A stretch of 64,000 nucleotides of DNA from Eulemur rufifrons (Eukaryota > Chordata > Mammalia > Primates > Lemuridae), in contig NC_091002.1 of the NCBI RefSeq assembly GCF_041146395.1, forward strand, positions 2,350,501-2,414,500, written 5' to 3'. This document shows positions 12,253-22,567 of the stretch, one piece after another. Every line of letters begins with the position of its first letter. Positions within the stretch are counted from its first letter, which is position 1. The notes beneath the pieces were generated by a model that was not told where the DNA came from, ran no database searches, and worked only from the letters and a program-made list of their open reading frames with translations. The translations under genes were made by a program, and so were the position numbers.

Positions 12253-12575
12253 CTTGCATGTGTGCGCATGCGTGTGTGTGTGTGTGTGTGTGTGTGCACG
12301 TGCGTGTTGTGTGCGTATACATGTGGGTGCATGTGTGTGCGCATGTGTGGGTGTGTGGGGGTACCTGTGTGTGTGTGTGTATGTGTGTGCATGTGTGCAC
12401 ATGTGTGGGTGTGTGCACACGTGTGGGTGCGTGTGTGCATTGTATGTGTGTGCATGCATATGCGTGTGTGTGTGTGTGTGTGCATGTGTGGGTACGTGTG
12501 CATGTGTGTGCACGAGTGTGGGTGCATGCACACACGTGTGTGCATGTGCATGTGTGTGCACGTGTGGGTGGGGCA
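12253..12575. repeat. 320-bp GT-rich array
   Basis: Alternating purine/pyrimidine TG tract with interspersed tgca, tgcg and tgggtg steps. Long runs include gtgtgtgtgtgtgtgtgtgtg near 12272-12294. Alternating GT/GC of this length favours left-handed (Z) DNA. Long Cys/Val- or His/Thr-rich open frames on both strands are composition artefacts. Confidence 0.92.
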
Positions 12576-12599
12576 GGGGCAGACAGCACACAGTCAAAT

Positions 12600-13195
12600 G
12601 GGTAAGTTAGAGTATTTCAGATAGGGATAAACGTTATAAAGAACAGCCCCAAATGGCCGAGGGGAGGCGCAGGCTGGCGGAAGGGGCGCTGCTTCGGAGA
12701 ACACGCGAGCAGCAGGGCGTGTCCGGGGACGTCCCAGGAGCAAAGGCCTCGACAGAGGAGAGGGCAAGAGGGAAGATGGAGGAGGGTGAGAATCGCGGAC
12801 AAAGAGACCAGCAAGTACGAAGATCCCAAGACTAGAACAGAAAAAAAATAAAAGCCACACACACAAAAAATAGAGGAAGCAAAGTCAGGAGCAGATAAAG
12901 GTTGGAAAGGCCTGCGGCCAGACCCTGCAGGGCTTTGTGGGCCAGGTTAAGGGATCCCGAATGTACTTCTGATGTATTGGGAAGTCACTGGAGTGACTTG
13001 AAGGTGCGTGGACTAGGTGCAGAAGCCCAGGGCGGGCACTTTCAGATACAGGAATAGCATGAAGAAAGGTCCAGCGGCACGAGAGAGAACTCAGCACATT
13101 GGACAAACCCCAGGTCCTTCAGGAGACCAGAGCAGAAGGGGGAGGCAGGACAGAGTCAAGGGATGGCTCTTGATGATACTGCAAATCGCAAATAA
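12600..13195. other. intronic stretch with an unnamed old repeat
   Basis: 12650-12850 is purine-rich and looks unique. 12890-13060 contains 'gaccctgcagggctttgtgggcc' followed by 'gggaagtcactggagtgacttgaa'. The same wording recurs at 45330-45440 ('ggggttttcagcagaggagtgacatgat'), so this is an interspersed repeat I recognise but cannot name. No gene signal. Confidence 0.5.
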
Positions 13196-13196
13196 T

Positions 13197-13345
13197 TTTT
13201 AAGCACTTATTATGTGCCAGTCACTGTTCTGAGCCCTGTACTCTTACTAAGCCATTAAACTCTTGCAAGCCTAGGAGGTAAACACCACCATGATCATTGA
13301 TTGATTATTGACGAGGACACTGGGACCCAGGACCTAGGAGTCTGC
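13197..13345 (+). mobile_element. MIR SINE
   Basis: Carries the MIR tail-type wording 'agcacttattatgtgccagtcactgttctgagccctgtactcttactaagccattaaactcttgcaa', followed by 'gaggtaaacaccacca'. Strongly diverged. Confidence 0.7.
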
Positions 13346-13489
13346 CTCTGGAGCCTGTGCACTTCGGTAGGGCTTTGTGTTAGGGTTTGCCACGCTTATC
13401 AGTGACGGCAGTGGTGCCTTCGCTGCTTTCCTGCTTGAAACAAAGGTCCTCCGGATTTCGGCTACCTTGCCAACAGAGCAGCTATTCCA

Positions 13490-13725
13490 AAACCCAAATC
13501 TGACTAGGCCTGTTTCCTGTTTCAGACTCCTCAGTAGCTCCCCCTTGTGTGAGGATAAAGTCCAAACTTTTTATCGTGGCTTACAAAGTCCTTGGTGGGG
13601 GTCTTCTCCTCCCTGCCCTCTTACCCCACTCCCACCCTCACCCCAGCTGCCTGAGCCTGAACCGGTGCTCGCCTCTCCTCTGAGCCTTCATGATGCTGTT
13701 TCTTAGTTCTCCCTTCTCTCTGCTC
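13490..13725 (+). mobile_element. L2 LINE fragment
   Basis: Matches L2 wording: 'tcctcagtagctcccccttgtgtgaggataaagtccaaactttttatcgtggcttacaaagtccttggtg'. The 109-codon frame over it is not a gene. Confidence 0.72.
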
Positions 13726-13726
13726 T

Positions 13727-15135
13727 GTGCTTGGTGTATCAGCCAGGGCTCAGCTTCAGGGAAGAGAACACACTCTAGTTAGTTCAGAAGAAAGGGATCT
13801 GTTACAGGGCATTAAATGTGTTACCAGAACCCTTGGAGAACGGAGGAACAGAGCCTGGGATGAACCTAAGAGTTCTGCCCAAAGCCATAGGGAGAGACCA
13901 GAGGGGGCGGCTGCTTCTGCCTCAGTTGGGAAGCAGGATCCCAGAATGAGACCTCAGATTTGCCAGTGTCCTCATGTAACTGAGTCTCCAGTGCGTGCAT
14001 GCCACGAGGAAGCTACAGCATGCAGGAGTGCTAGCTGCAAGGGAGTCTGGGGAACAAGCTTCTCAGCCTTTGCAGTTGCAGGAAGTCACCCCAGCAGGAG
14101 GGTGGAACAGACTTTGAGTGAGCCAATTCGAGTTTCCACTCCACCCGATGGCTCTTGCTCCTTCAGCTTCCCTCCCCTTTGTTTTGGGAGGTCCCTCTCC
14201 TGTGTGTTTCTACACTGCCCTCTCCTTCCCCTCCTGGAGTACGGTCAGTACCTTGCGTAGGGGCCACATGTGACTGGTGGATGCTTCCCGCCCACAGTGG
14301 GGCCTGGCACATAGGTGCTCAACACGCACTCAGCCATACTCACCCTACAGAATGCCTCCTGAATTAACATTTTCCTGGTCCAATGTTGCTCTTGAATCTT
14401 ATTACCAAACCTTCATGGACTGTGTTAGTTTGAGCCATATGACACTGTCATTTCCATAGTTAAATAAAGCTGGGTGAAATTGTCAGTGTCACATGGCTTG
14501 ACCCTATGTGCATCTATCAATTCTTTTTCAGCTGTCTGTTTACATGGGAAAAAAACTATATTTACAGTCCTAAAGCTTAAAACAACGTTTTTAACAAGGT
14601 GATATCAGAGCAAGTCTCAAGTTACATGTCAAATATAACTAGTGAAATGTCAGAATCAAGTGTAGTCAGTTTGAAAAATCACTCGAAGTGTCTATTGCCA
14701 AAGGGGATGGGAATCATAGACACTGCTGAGGGGAAGAAGGACCGCGTTACTGCAAAAACATAAGCATTGTTAACAGTAGTTGGTGTTTGGTCATGAGGAC
14801 AGAATGTCTAAGGCATTGTGCATACTAACATGTGGATCTCTCACCTATCTTATTGTGTTTACACTGTATTTTAAGAAATTGGTCAAGAAACTTGAGTTGA
14901 TGGGTAGTTTTTCTCATCTAAAATAATGGGAAATAGGCTCTTGGTTAGTGTGTTCAAACAGAATGGCTGCTTTGCAGGAGCAAGTTGGTGAGGCCCAGCG
15001 CAAGACGCCTGAGTCCTACACGAAGGAGAGCAGCCGGAAGCGCCTCTCCCTGGGCTCAGGAGGGTGTGGCCCTTGCGGCTGAAGGGAAGGGTCAAGGAGA
15101 AAGTTGGCAAAAGGATTTCAGAGGAGAGGGGATTG
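13727..15135. other. intronic stretch without recognised gene
   Basis: 13730-14080 resembles an old interspersed repeat ('agccagggctcagcttcaggg', 'acactctagttagttcag'), family not named. The 177-codon frame at 13727-14260 has no domain I recognise. 14270-14320 carries a short 'ggcctggcacataggtgctcaa' L2/MIR-type ending. 14400-14900 is AT-richer and looks unique. Confidence 0.5.
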
Positions 15136-15139
15136 GAGA

Positions 15140-15290
15140 AAAGCTGAGTGTGACACTGGGCAAGTTACTCAGCTTCTCTGAACCGCAGTGCTGTCCCCTC
15201 TAAAATGGACGTGATAATGCCTGCCTCAAAGTGTTGGAAGATTAATCGAGGTCTCCAATGAGTGAGCTCACGCAGGCAGGAGCCTCGGTC
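15140..15290 (+). mobile_element. MIR SINE
   Basis: MIR core wording: 'tgacactgggcaagttactcagcttctctgaac', 'aaaatggacgtgataatgcctgcctcaaagtgttggaagatta'. Confidence 0.8.
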
Positions 15291-15299
15291 AGTGGTACT

Positions 15300-16674
15300 G
15301 GCAAGGCACCGAGGAGCATGCCTGCTGCATGGGAAGCTTGGCATGTGTGAGCGATATCTTCCCTTCCCGTCCTTACATCCCACGCTCCTAGTAAAAGAAT
15401 GCGAGGTATACGCTTCTCTCAGAATTCAGCCCCAGGGGAGCAGTTTGCTGCTGCAGTTTGGCTGCTTCTCACTTGCTCAGACGGGAGAGCGGGGCTGTCC
15501 GCGCGTCGCCCCTGCTGTCTTGCACTGCTCGGGAGCTGGAGCTGCCGGTGCCTGCTCACACCCTGTTTGTCCCCTGATGGTCCATCTGCCCGCCCTTCGT
15601 TCCATGTTATTCCTGTCTCCTCCAGCAGTCTTACTTGTCCTCCGTCAGCCACCACAAATTCTTTAGACGCATGAAGGATATAAATTAAAATAAATAAAAT
15701 CATTAAGCCACAAGAGCCACAGTCCGCGTTTCTGCAGATAGACGGCACTTCCCAGTCCGCAGAGCCGCCGTGCTGCGGGGCGGGGGCGCGGACTTGCCGC
15801 TCGCCTTGCCTCACCCCTGACCTGCCTTGGTCTGGGAGCCCTGGGTAGCATTCGGGAGTCTGTCCCTGTCACTTTGGCCTCCAGGAGGCAGACGGACGCT
15901 AGCCAGCTCCATTCGGCTTCCTGGGAAGGAGGCAGGGGTGAGAATCAGTCTGGTGTGACGAACATTGTGTGTGGACCCTTGTGGCTCAAGTCAAATTTAT
16001 AAAACAAACAAAAAAAGCTTATCATTGTGAATGTTATTAAAGACACATGGGCCAAGCACGATGCAGGTCTGGTAAGCTCCTTTCACTTGTACGGCGAGCG
16101 CGGACAGAAAGCCCAGCCCGGCACGCCACCGTGGGATTTCCGCGGTGTTCGGGCTGCTGGTAGCCCTTCTCTTGCCGGCGTGAGATCTCTGGGAGTTACT
16201 GGAGGTGAGCATGGGGGCGAGCCCTCCTCTCCATCCCGTGCTCCTCAGAGGAGACACTCAGCTCTCTGCCCCTGCAGGGGCCACAGTGAAGCCACCAGAG
16301 ATGAGCGTCGAAGACACTAGCTTGTCCCAGGTGCGGGAGCTTCCCGAATCCCACAGTCTAGTCTCTGGGCCCTCAGTGACTTTTGCCTCAGGAGGGAAAG
16401 GTGGAGAAAGCAGTTTCAAGTGATTCCAGGGGCAATGTCCTGCTGGAAGACTGAGAAAGGTTTAGAGTTTCCCGCAGAAGCTGCCTTTTCCTTTCCACGC
16501 CTCCCCTACGCTGGCGACAGCACAGTTTGCCCAGGGCCTGCTGTCGGCCACCGGCCGGGCAGGGGGGCTGGCGGTGCAGTCACTCACCCAGTAGGGGGAG
16601 CCGGACCAGCGTGCTCTGACTCTGCCTTCCCTGAGGACTTGCAGCCCTCTCGTGTGTGCTCAGCCGCATTTCCT
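15300..16674. other. GC-rich intronic stretch, no recognised gene
   Basis: Moderately GC-rich with a small CpG-containing patch at 15720-15800 (gcggggcgggggcgcgg). Several overlapping open frames on both strands lack any recognisable domain. It abuts the left end of the 19-bp minisatellite. I see no repeat family or exon that I can name. Confidence 0.45.
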
Positions 16675-16977
16675 GTGCGGTGTGCAGGCTGACCCTTGGT
16701 GTGCAGGCCGACCCTTGGTGTGCGGTGTGCAGGCTGACCCTTGGTGTGCAGGCTGACCCTTGGTGTGAAGGCTGACCCTTGGTGTGCGGTGTGCAGGCTG
16801 ACCCTTGGTGTGCAGGCTGACCCTTGGTGTGCAGGCTGACCCTTGGTGTGCAGGCTGACCCTTGGTGTGTGGTGTGCAGGCTGACCCTTGGTGTGCAGGC
16901 TGACCCTTGGTGTGTACTGTGCAGGCTGACCCTTGGTGTGCGGTGTGCAGGCTGACCCTTGGTGTGCAGGCTGACCC

Positions 16978-17287
16978 TTGGAGTGCAAGCCGACCCTTGG
17001 AGTACAGGCTGACCCTTTGGTGTGCAGGCTCACTCTTGGTCTGCAGGCTCACCCTTTGGTGTGCAGGCTGACCCTTGGTGTGCAGGCTCACCCTTTGGTG
17101 TGCAGGCTGACCCTTGGTGTGCAGGCTGACCCTTGGAGTGCAAGCCGACCCTTGGAGTACAGGCTGACCCTTTGGTGTGCAGGCTCACTCTTGGTCTGCA
17201 GGCTCACCCTTTGGTGTGCAGGCTGACCCTTGGTGTGCAGGCTCACCCTTTGGTGTGCAGGCTGACCCTTGGTGTGCAGGCTGACCC
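16978..17287. repeat. 155-bp higher-order duplication inside the minisatellite
   Basis: The blocks 16978-17132 and 17133-17287 are consecutive copies with the same ordered series of unit variants: gagtgcaag, gagtacagg, tttggtgtg, ctcttggtctg, and so on. Each copy spans eight units including three 20-bp units (8 x 19 + 3 = 155). Partial echoes of the gagtgcaagccgac variant recur near 17398, 17584 and 18354. A recent segmental unit duplication is the simplest reading. Confidence 0.9.
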
Positions 17288-18017
17288 TTGGTGTGCGGTG
17301 TGCAGGCTGACCCTTGGTGTACAGGCTGACCCTTGGTGTGCGGTGTGCAGGCTCACCCTTGGTGTGCAGGCTGACCCTTGGTGTGCAGGCTGACCCTTGG
17401 AGTGCAAGCCGACCCTTGGAGTGCAGGCTGACCCTTGGTGTACAGGCTGACCCTTGGTGTACAGGCTGACCCTTGGTGTACGGTGTGCAGGCTCACCCTT
17501 GGTGTGCAGGCTGACCCTTGGTGTGCAGGCTGACCCTTGGTATGTAGTGTCCAGGCTGACCCTTGGTGTGCAGGCTGACCCTTGGAGTGCAAGCCGACCC
17601 TTGGTGTGCAGGCTGACCCTTGGAGTGCAGGCTCACCCTTTGGTGTGCAGGCTGACCCTTGGTGTGCAGGCTCACCCTTTGGTGTGCAGGCTGACCCTTG
17701 GTGTGCAGGCCGACCCTTGGTGTGCAGGTCGACCTTTGGAGTGCAGGCCGACCCTTGGAGTGTAGGCCGACCCTTGGAGTGCAGGCCGACCCTTGGAGTG
17801 AAGGCTGACCCTTGGAGTGCAGGCTCACCCTTGGTGTGCAGGCTGACCCTTGGTGTGCAGGCTGATCCTTGGAGTGCAGGCTGACCCTTGGAGTGCAGGC
17901 TGACCCTTGGTGTGCAGGCTGACCCTTGGTGTGCGGTGTGCAGGCTGACCCTTGGTGTGCAGGCTGACCCTTGATGTGCGGTGTGCAGGCTGACCCTTGG
18001 TGTACAGGCTGACCCTT

Positions 18018-18332
18018 GGTGTACAGGCTGACCCTTGGTGTGCGGTGTGCAGGCTGGCCCTTGGTGTGCAGGCTGACCCTTGGTGTGCGGTGTGCAGTCT
18101 GACCCTTGGTGTACAGGCTGACCCTTGGTGTGCGGTGTGCAGGCTGACCCTTGGTGTACAGACTGACCCTTGGTGTGCGGTGTGCAGGCTCATCCTTGGT
18201 GTACAGGCTGACCCTTGGTGTGCGGTGTGCAGGCTGACCCTTTGTGTGCAGGCTGACCCTTGGTGTGCGGTGTGCAGGCTCACCCTTGGTGTGCAGGCTC
18301 ACCCTTGGTGTGTGGTGTGCAGGCTGACCCTT
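18018..18332. repeat. 45-bp composite repeat domain of the minisatellite, about 7 copies
   Basis: Here a 19-bp unit and a 26-bp unit (19 bp plus the gtgcggt-type addition) alternate, giving a 45-bp higher-order period repeated about seven times. Because 45 is divisible by three, the + strand reads as a 15-residue repeat of the GVQADPWCAVCRLTL type in a single frame. This differs from the rest of the array, where the plain 19-bp unit rotates the frame. Confidence 0.88.
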
Positions 18333-19199
18333 GGTGTGCAGCCTGACCCTTGGAGTGCAAGCCGACCCTTGGTGTGCAGGCTGACCCTTGGTGTGCAGGC
18401 TCACCCTTTGGTGTGCAGGCCGACCCTTGGAGTGCAGGCCGACCCTTGGAGTGCAGGCCGACCCTTGGAGTGCAGGCTCACCCTTGGTGTGCAGGCCGAC
18501 CCTTGGAGTACAGGCCGACCCTTGGAGTGCAGGCCGACCCTTGGTGTGCAGGCTCACCCTCTGGTGTGCAGGCTCACCCTTGGTGTGCAGGCTGGCCCTT
18601 GGTGTGCAGGCTGGCCCTTGGTGCGCCGGCTGGCCCTTGGTGCGCAGGCTCACCCTTGGTGTGCAGGCTGACCCTTGGTGTCCAGGCTGGCCCTTGGTGC
18701 GCAGGCTGACCCTTGGTGCGCAGGCTGACCCTTGGAGTGCAGGCTTACCCTTTCGTGTGCAGGCTCACCCTTGGTGTGCAAGCCGACTCTTGGAGTGCAG
18801 GCTGACCCTTGGTGTGCAGGCTCACCCTTGGTGTGCAGGCTGGTCCTTGGTGTGCAGGCTGACCCTTGGTGTGCAGGCTGGCCCTTGGTGTGCAGGCTGG
18901 CCCTTGGTGCGCCGGCTGGCCCTTGGTGTGCAGGCTGACCCTTGGTGTGTAGGGTGACCCTTGGTGTGCCGTGTGCAGGCTGACCCTTGGTGTGCAGGCT
19001 GGCCCTTGGTGCGCAGGCTGACCCTTGGTGGCAGGCTGACCCTTGGTGTGCGGTGTGCAGGCTGACCCTTGGAGTGCAGGCTCACCCTTTCTTGTGTAGG
19101 CTCACCCTTGGTGTGCAGGGTGACCCTTTGGTGTGCAGGGTGACCCTTTGGTGTGCAGGCTGACCCTTGGTGTGCAGGCCTCCAAGGCTGGTGATTCTG

Positions 19200-19345
19200 C
19201 ACAGAGTGCAACTTCCAAGAAGAAACCTGACCTGGTGACCTTGGGCCAGTCAACCTCTCTTGGCCTTGGTTTCCTCTGTTGGGCAATGGAGGGTGATGAT
19301 GCTCATGTGGTTAAGTGGGATAAGTGTGAGGGATGATCAGGGGGT
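19200..19345 (+). mobile_element. MIR SINE
   Basis: MIR core 'gacctggtgaccttgggccagtcaacctctcttggccttggtttcctctgttgggcaatgg' beginning about 20 bp after the minisatellite ends. Confidence 0.72.
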
Positions 19346-20084
19346 CTATGAAGAGAACCCCTCTTCCTTCTAGAGTTTGGAACGATTATCATGAAAGACA
19401 GGAGTCTGGCAAATGGAGGTGGAAGTGTCCACCTCATTGCTGACACGGTCCTACGGCGAGCCCCGTCGGCATCCCCAAGGGCTTGCTGACACTTCAGCCC
19501 GAAATGGAAGTGGTGTTCACCTGCAGGCCCCCGCTCCACCGGCCAGGCTCTGGCCGCGGCAGGGAGCAGATGGCGGGCAGCTGCGGGTGGTCCCAGAGTG
19601 GGGGGAAGGGAGCACAGCTGCCCCTCCTTCTGGACTTTCCGGTCAGATAGGGCAGCTCTGCTCCCTGGGGGCAGGGAGGGGCTGTGGAGAGTCCAGGGCG
19701 TCATTCTTAGGTGAAGGGGAGTTCCTGGCCTATGTTACAAGAGGAGGCCAGAGAAAGAGGAGCTTCCTGTAGGCAGCGACTGAAACAGCAGGCAGAGCCC
19801 AGGACCCTCCTTCCCCACCAGCTCTCCACCCACCTTCTCCTCTGCACCGCGCCCCACGGTTGTGGTGGGCACGAGTGGCCGACCGGTGTGCCACACAGAA
19901 CACGGCTGCTTTGGGTGCTTGCGGCCCGTTCACTCCTGAGCATGCGCGATGCTCCTGGCGGCATGTTCGATGCAGAGGGACCCTACTGGAAAGGCCAGGT
20001 CCCTGTGCTCAGAGTCCACTGGCCGGTGAGGAGAAGAGACCAGGAGAGAGAGGCTCGGGACGCTGTGAGGAAGGTGTGACCAGG

Positions 20085-20335
20085 GCGCCGAGCACAGATT
20101 CTGGGTTCTGGGGATGGGCGTCTTGGTTCAACTCCCAGCCCTGCCATTTCCTAGCTGTGTCATCCTGGATATGTAACGTAATCTCTCTGACTCTCGAGGT
20201 CCTAAGCTGTCAGAGATGGTTCATAGTGATGCCTGCCTTCAAGGGTTGCCGGGAGCATTAAATGAGATCATACAAGTAAAGTACTTGGAACGGTGCCCAG
20301 AACACACACCATGCCGGTGCTAACTGTTGTCATCA
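20085..20335 (+). mobile_element. MIR SINE, near full length
   Basis: Includes 'cttggttcaactcccagccctgccatttcctagctgtgt', a central 'gatggttcatagtgatgcctgcc' and the end 'ggagcattaaatgagatcatacaagtaaagtacttggaacggtgcc'. This is almost the whole MIR consensus order. Confidence 0.85.
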
Positions 20336-20391
20336 GAGGGGACCAGTGGGTCACCCAGCTCAGTCTTCCAGGGCTCGGGAAGGCTTCCTAA

Positions 20392-20610
20392 AGAAAGTTT
20401 CTCAGCCTTGGCACTGCGGGTATTAGGGGCTGGATAATTCTTTGTGGTAGGGCTGTCCTGTGTTGTAGGATGTTTAGCAGCGTCCCTGACCCCTACTCAC
20501 AGATGACAGCAGCACCCCTCCCAGTTGTGACAACCATAATTGTCTCCACTATCGTTCAGTGTCCTCTGGGGAGCAGAATTGCTCCCAGCTGGGAACCCTG
20601 CTCTGAGCCG
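20392..20610 (+). mobile_element. MER20 (hAT-Charlie MITE)
   Basis: About 219 bp with the MER20 order: 'ttctcagccttggcac', 'ggataattctttgtgg', 'gtaggatgtttagcagc', 'ccagttgtgacaaccata', and an end near 'gctgggaaccctg'. No coding capacity. Confidence 0.85.
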
Positions 20611-20619
20611 AGAAGTAAG

Positions 20620-22565
20620 TGGCAGACCAGGGGAGCGAGGCGGTGCCCCAGGACTGCGGACTGTGGCGAGTGATCGTGCAGAGCGTGAGCGGGCGCGTGG
20701 GTACGTGCAGCGATGTGCCGTGGCACACGCCATCCAAACCCAGGCTCCCTGGTGAACATCCCAAACCCAGGTGAGCAGTCTGCCTCGTCTCCCGCTAGGT
20801 CGTTGGCTGCTCGCAGGCCCGAGCCCACGGCGGAAGCCACTGCGTGTCTGCTGGTGTGTTCACGCGCTCGTCTTGGCAAGGCAGCCCCTGAGGAGCGCTC
20901 ACCGTGTGCTCCCCTCTAAATCTACCCCGGATTAAGAAAGCTAAGCCATGAGCAGCACACACAGAGCTCATTGCTTTTGCCCCATCTAGCAGCACTTTTA
21001 CAGAATTGGACTTTTAATGCCTTCAGTCTACCTTGAGAGACATCACACAAAAACCCTGCTCAAACTTGGTATCGTTTTAGAGTCATTTTGTGCAGATGTG
21101 CCGTTCACCACGTTACAGCGCACCAGCATCCTAAGAACCTGGAGGAGGAATTTCCGTCTGGTTTCAGTACCTGGGGAAAAATCATGCTTTTCCTCAACAA
21201 TTGATTGGATTTCATGACACTAAACCATGAAGCCGACCGTGTTTCTCTCCGCACTCGGTGCCGGAGGCTCAAGGCACACCGAGGGCCCCTTGCAGGCAAG
21301 CATACGGGATCTGTGGGCAGTCACTGGGGTGTTTTTGCCTGCTTCCATTTTCCTGGATTTCTTTTTTATCCTTTGACTTGGTCTTTGGCTTACTTATTTT
21401 TAATTTTATTATGCTATATGAATTTTATAAAGCCACTGGAATCCTTTTTGGAACAAAGTAGGAAATTAATAAATCTTAAAAAAACAAACATGGACATTGC
21501 ATTCATCGTGATTTACGCCTTCGCAGCCCACAGCAGCCTTTGCTCTTGCAAGGAGCCCAATTATCCAGATTTCTCCCTCCGTCGGGGTTGCTGCGATAGA
21601 GCCTCAGCTCCTTGTGTGTCATCTCCATCATTTCCATGACAATGTGCGGCACTATTATGAGAAAGCAATTATAATTCTAGGACAAGAAGACACCAAAGGG
21701 ACAATGGTATAAAGCTGTGGAATAGCACAAAACTGCAGAGAGATGAACGAAAGGTCATTGTCTGTTCTGCAGTAATAACGTTGAGTCTCCTTGGGAATGT
21801 AGGGTCCATGGCTCAGGGCAAGGTGTGGATCTGCAGCAAGAAAATCACAATCTGAATTACTGCGTAAAGTATTCTCTTTGCATTTGGGTTTTCCTTTTTA
21901 GAATTCATTCCAGTATCCAAGTTTCCCTCTGAAAATTCATGTTACTCCTCCAAAGAATTCTGACAGAATATTGAATGAGATACCCTTTGACAGTTTAGCT
22001 GTGACTTGATTGTGCAGAACTCACTGGTTATTAATGTAATGTTTCAATAGTCCATCAACTTTTAGAATACAAATTGAGCATCTGTAGGAGGCATATTATA
22101 TTTGATTCCTGTGCTTTCTTTTTGGACATCTAAACCCTTTTATTCAGTAACAGATACATGAAAAGATGTATCAGACAACTATTTCAGTTCCAATCATAGA
22201 AACACAATGTAAAGTAGCTAAGTCAAAACCACGTAGTCATCGCCCATGTATGAACACATATGAAGTCCGCGGATGGCTCTTCCTTCTGGCCATGTGGGAC
22301 CAGCACCCCCAGCAGCACCTCTCTCTGTATTTAGCTCTCAGGCTGGCCTGCCCGTCTGCAGCTTCACTCTACAGACAGGTCTTACTCAGCTTTGGGGCAC
22401 CGGGGCCTTGGGCTGTCTCTTAGTCACAGCCTCTAGCCTAGAAAACCAGAGGAAGGAGCTTTTCTTTCATCATCTATGTTCCAATCCCAGGGAGCACTTC
22501 AAATAGTCCTGATGGAGCACATGGTCATCCCTGAACCAACACTAGTGACCGAAAGACATTATGTG
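20620..22565. other. intronic stretch without recognised gene
   Basis: 20620-20910 is CpG-containing, but I see no exon. 21200-21660 includes L2/MIR-like fragments of low certainty. 21660-22500 appears unique and AT-richer. No open frame matches a protein family I know. Confidence 0.45.
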
Positions 22566-22567
22566 TA

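Larger units (their letters stand above)
16675..19179. repeat. 2.5-kb minisatellite, 19-bp unit
   Basis: An uninterrupted tandem array of roughly 120-130 units of gtgtgcaggctgacccttg (19 bp, about 63% GC, G/T-biased on the + strand). Unit variants change gctgaccc to gctcaccc, gccgaccc or gctggccc. A 20-bp form has an extra T (ccctttgg), and a 26-bp form carries a 7-bp addition (gtgcggt). Variants are clustered, showing local unit turnover. The minus-strand unit has no stop codon in any frame, so long open frames appear, the longest 386 codons at 17493-18653. These have a 19-residue period and no start context, splice evidence or conservation, so I do not call a protein. It lies deep in intron, about 10 kb upstream of the kinase exon. 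Confidence 0.97.

Noticed and set aside
12102..12624. Cys/Val-rich and His/Thr-rich open frames on both strands
   Set aside because: Direct translations of the GT/CA array; equally long in several frames.
17493..18653. 386-codon open frame on the minus strand
   Set aside because: It lies entirely in the 19-bp minisatellite; openness follows from the unit lacking stops. No start context, splice signals or domain.
16675..19179. CRISPR-like array
   Set aside because: Regular spacing is head-to-tail repeat without unique spacers, and the genome is primate.
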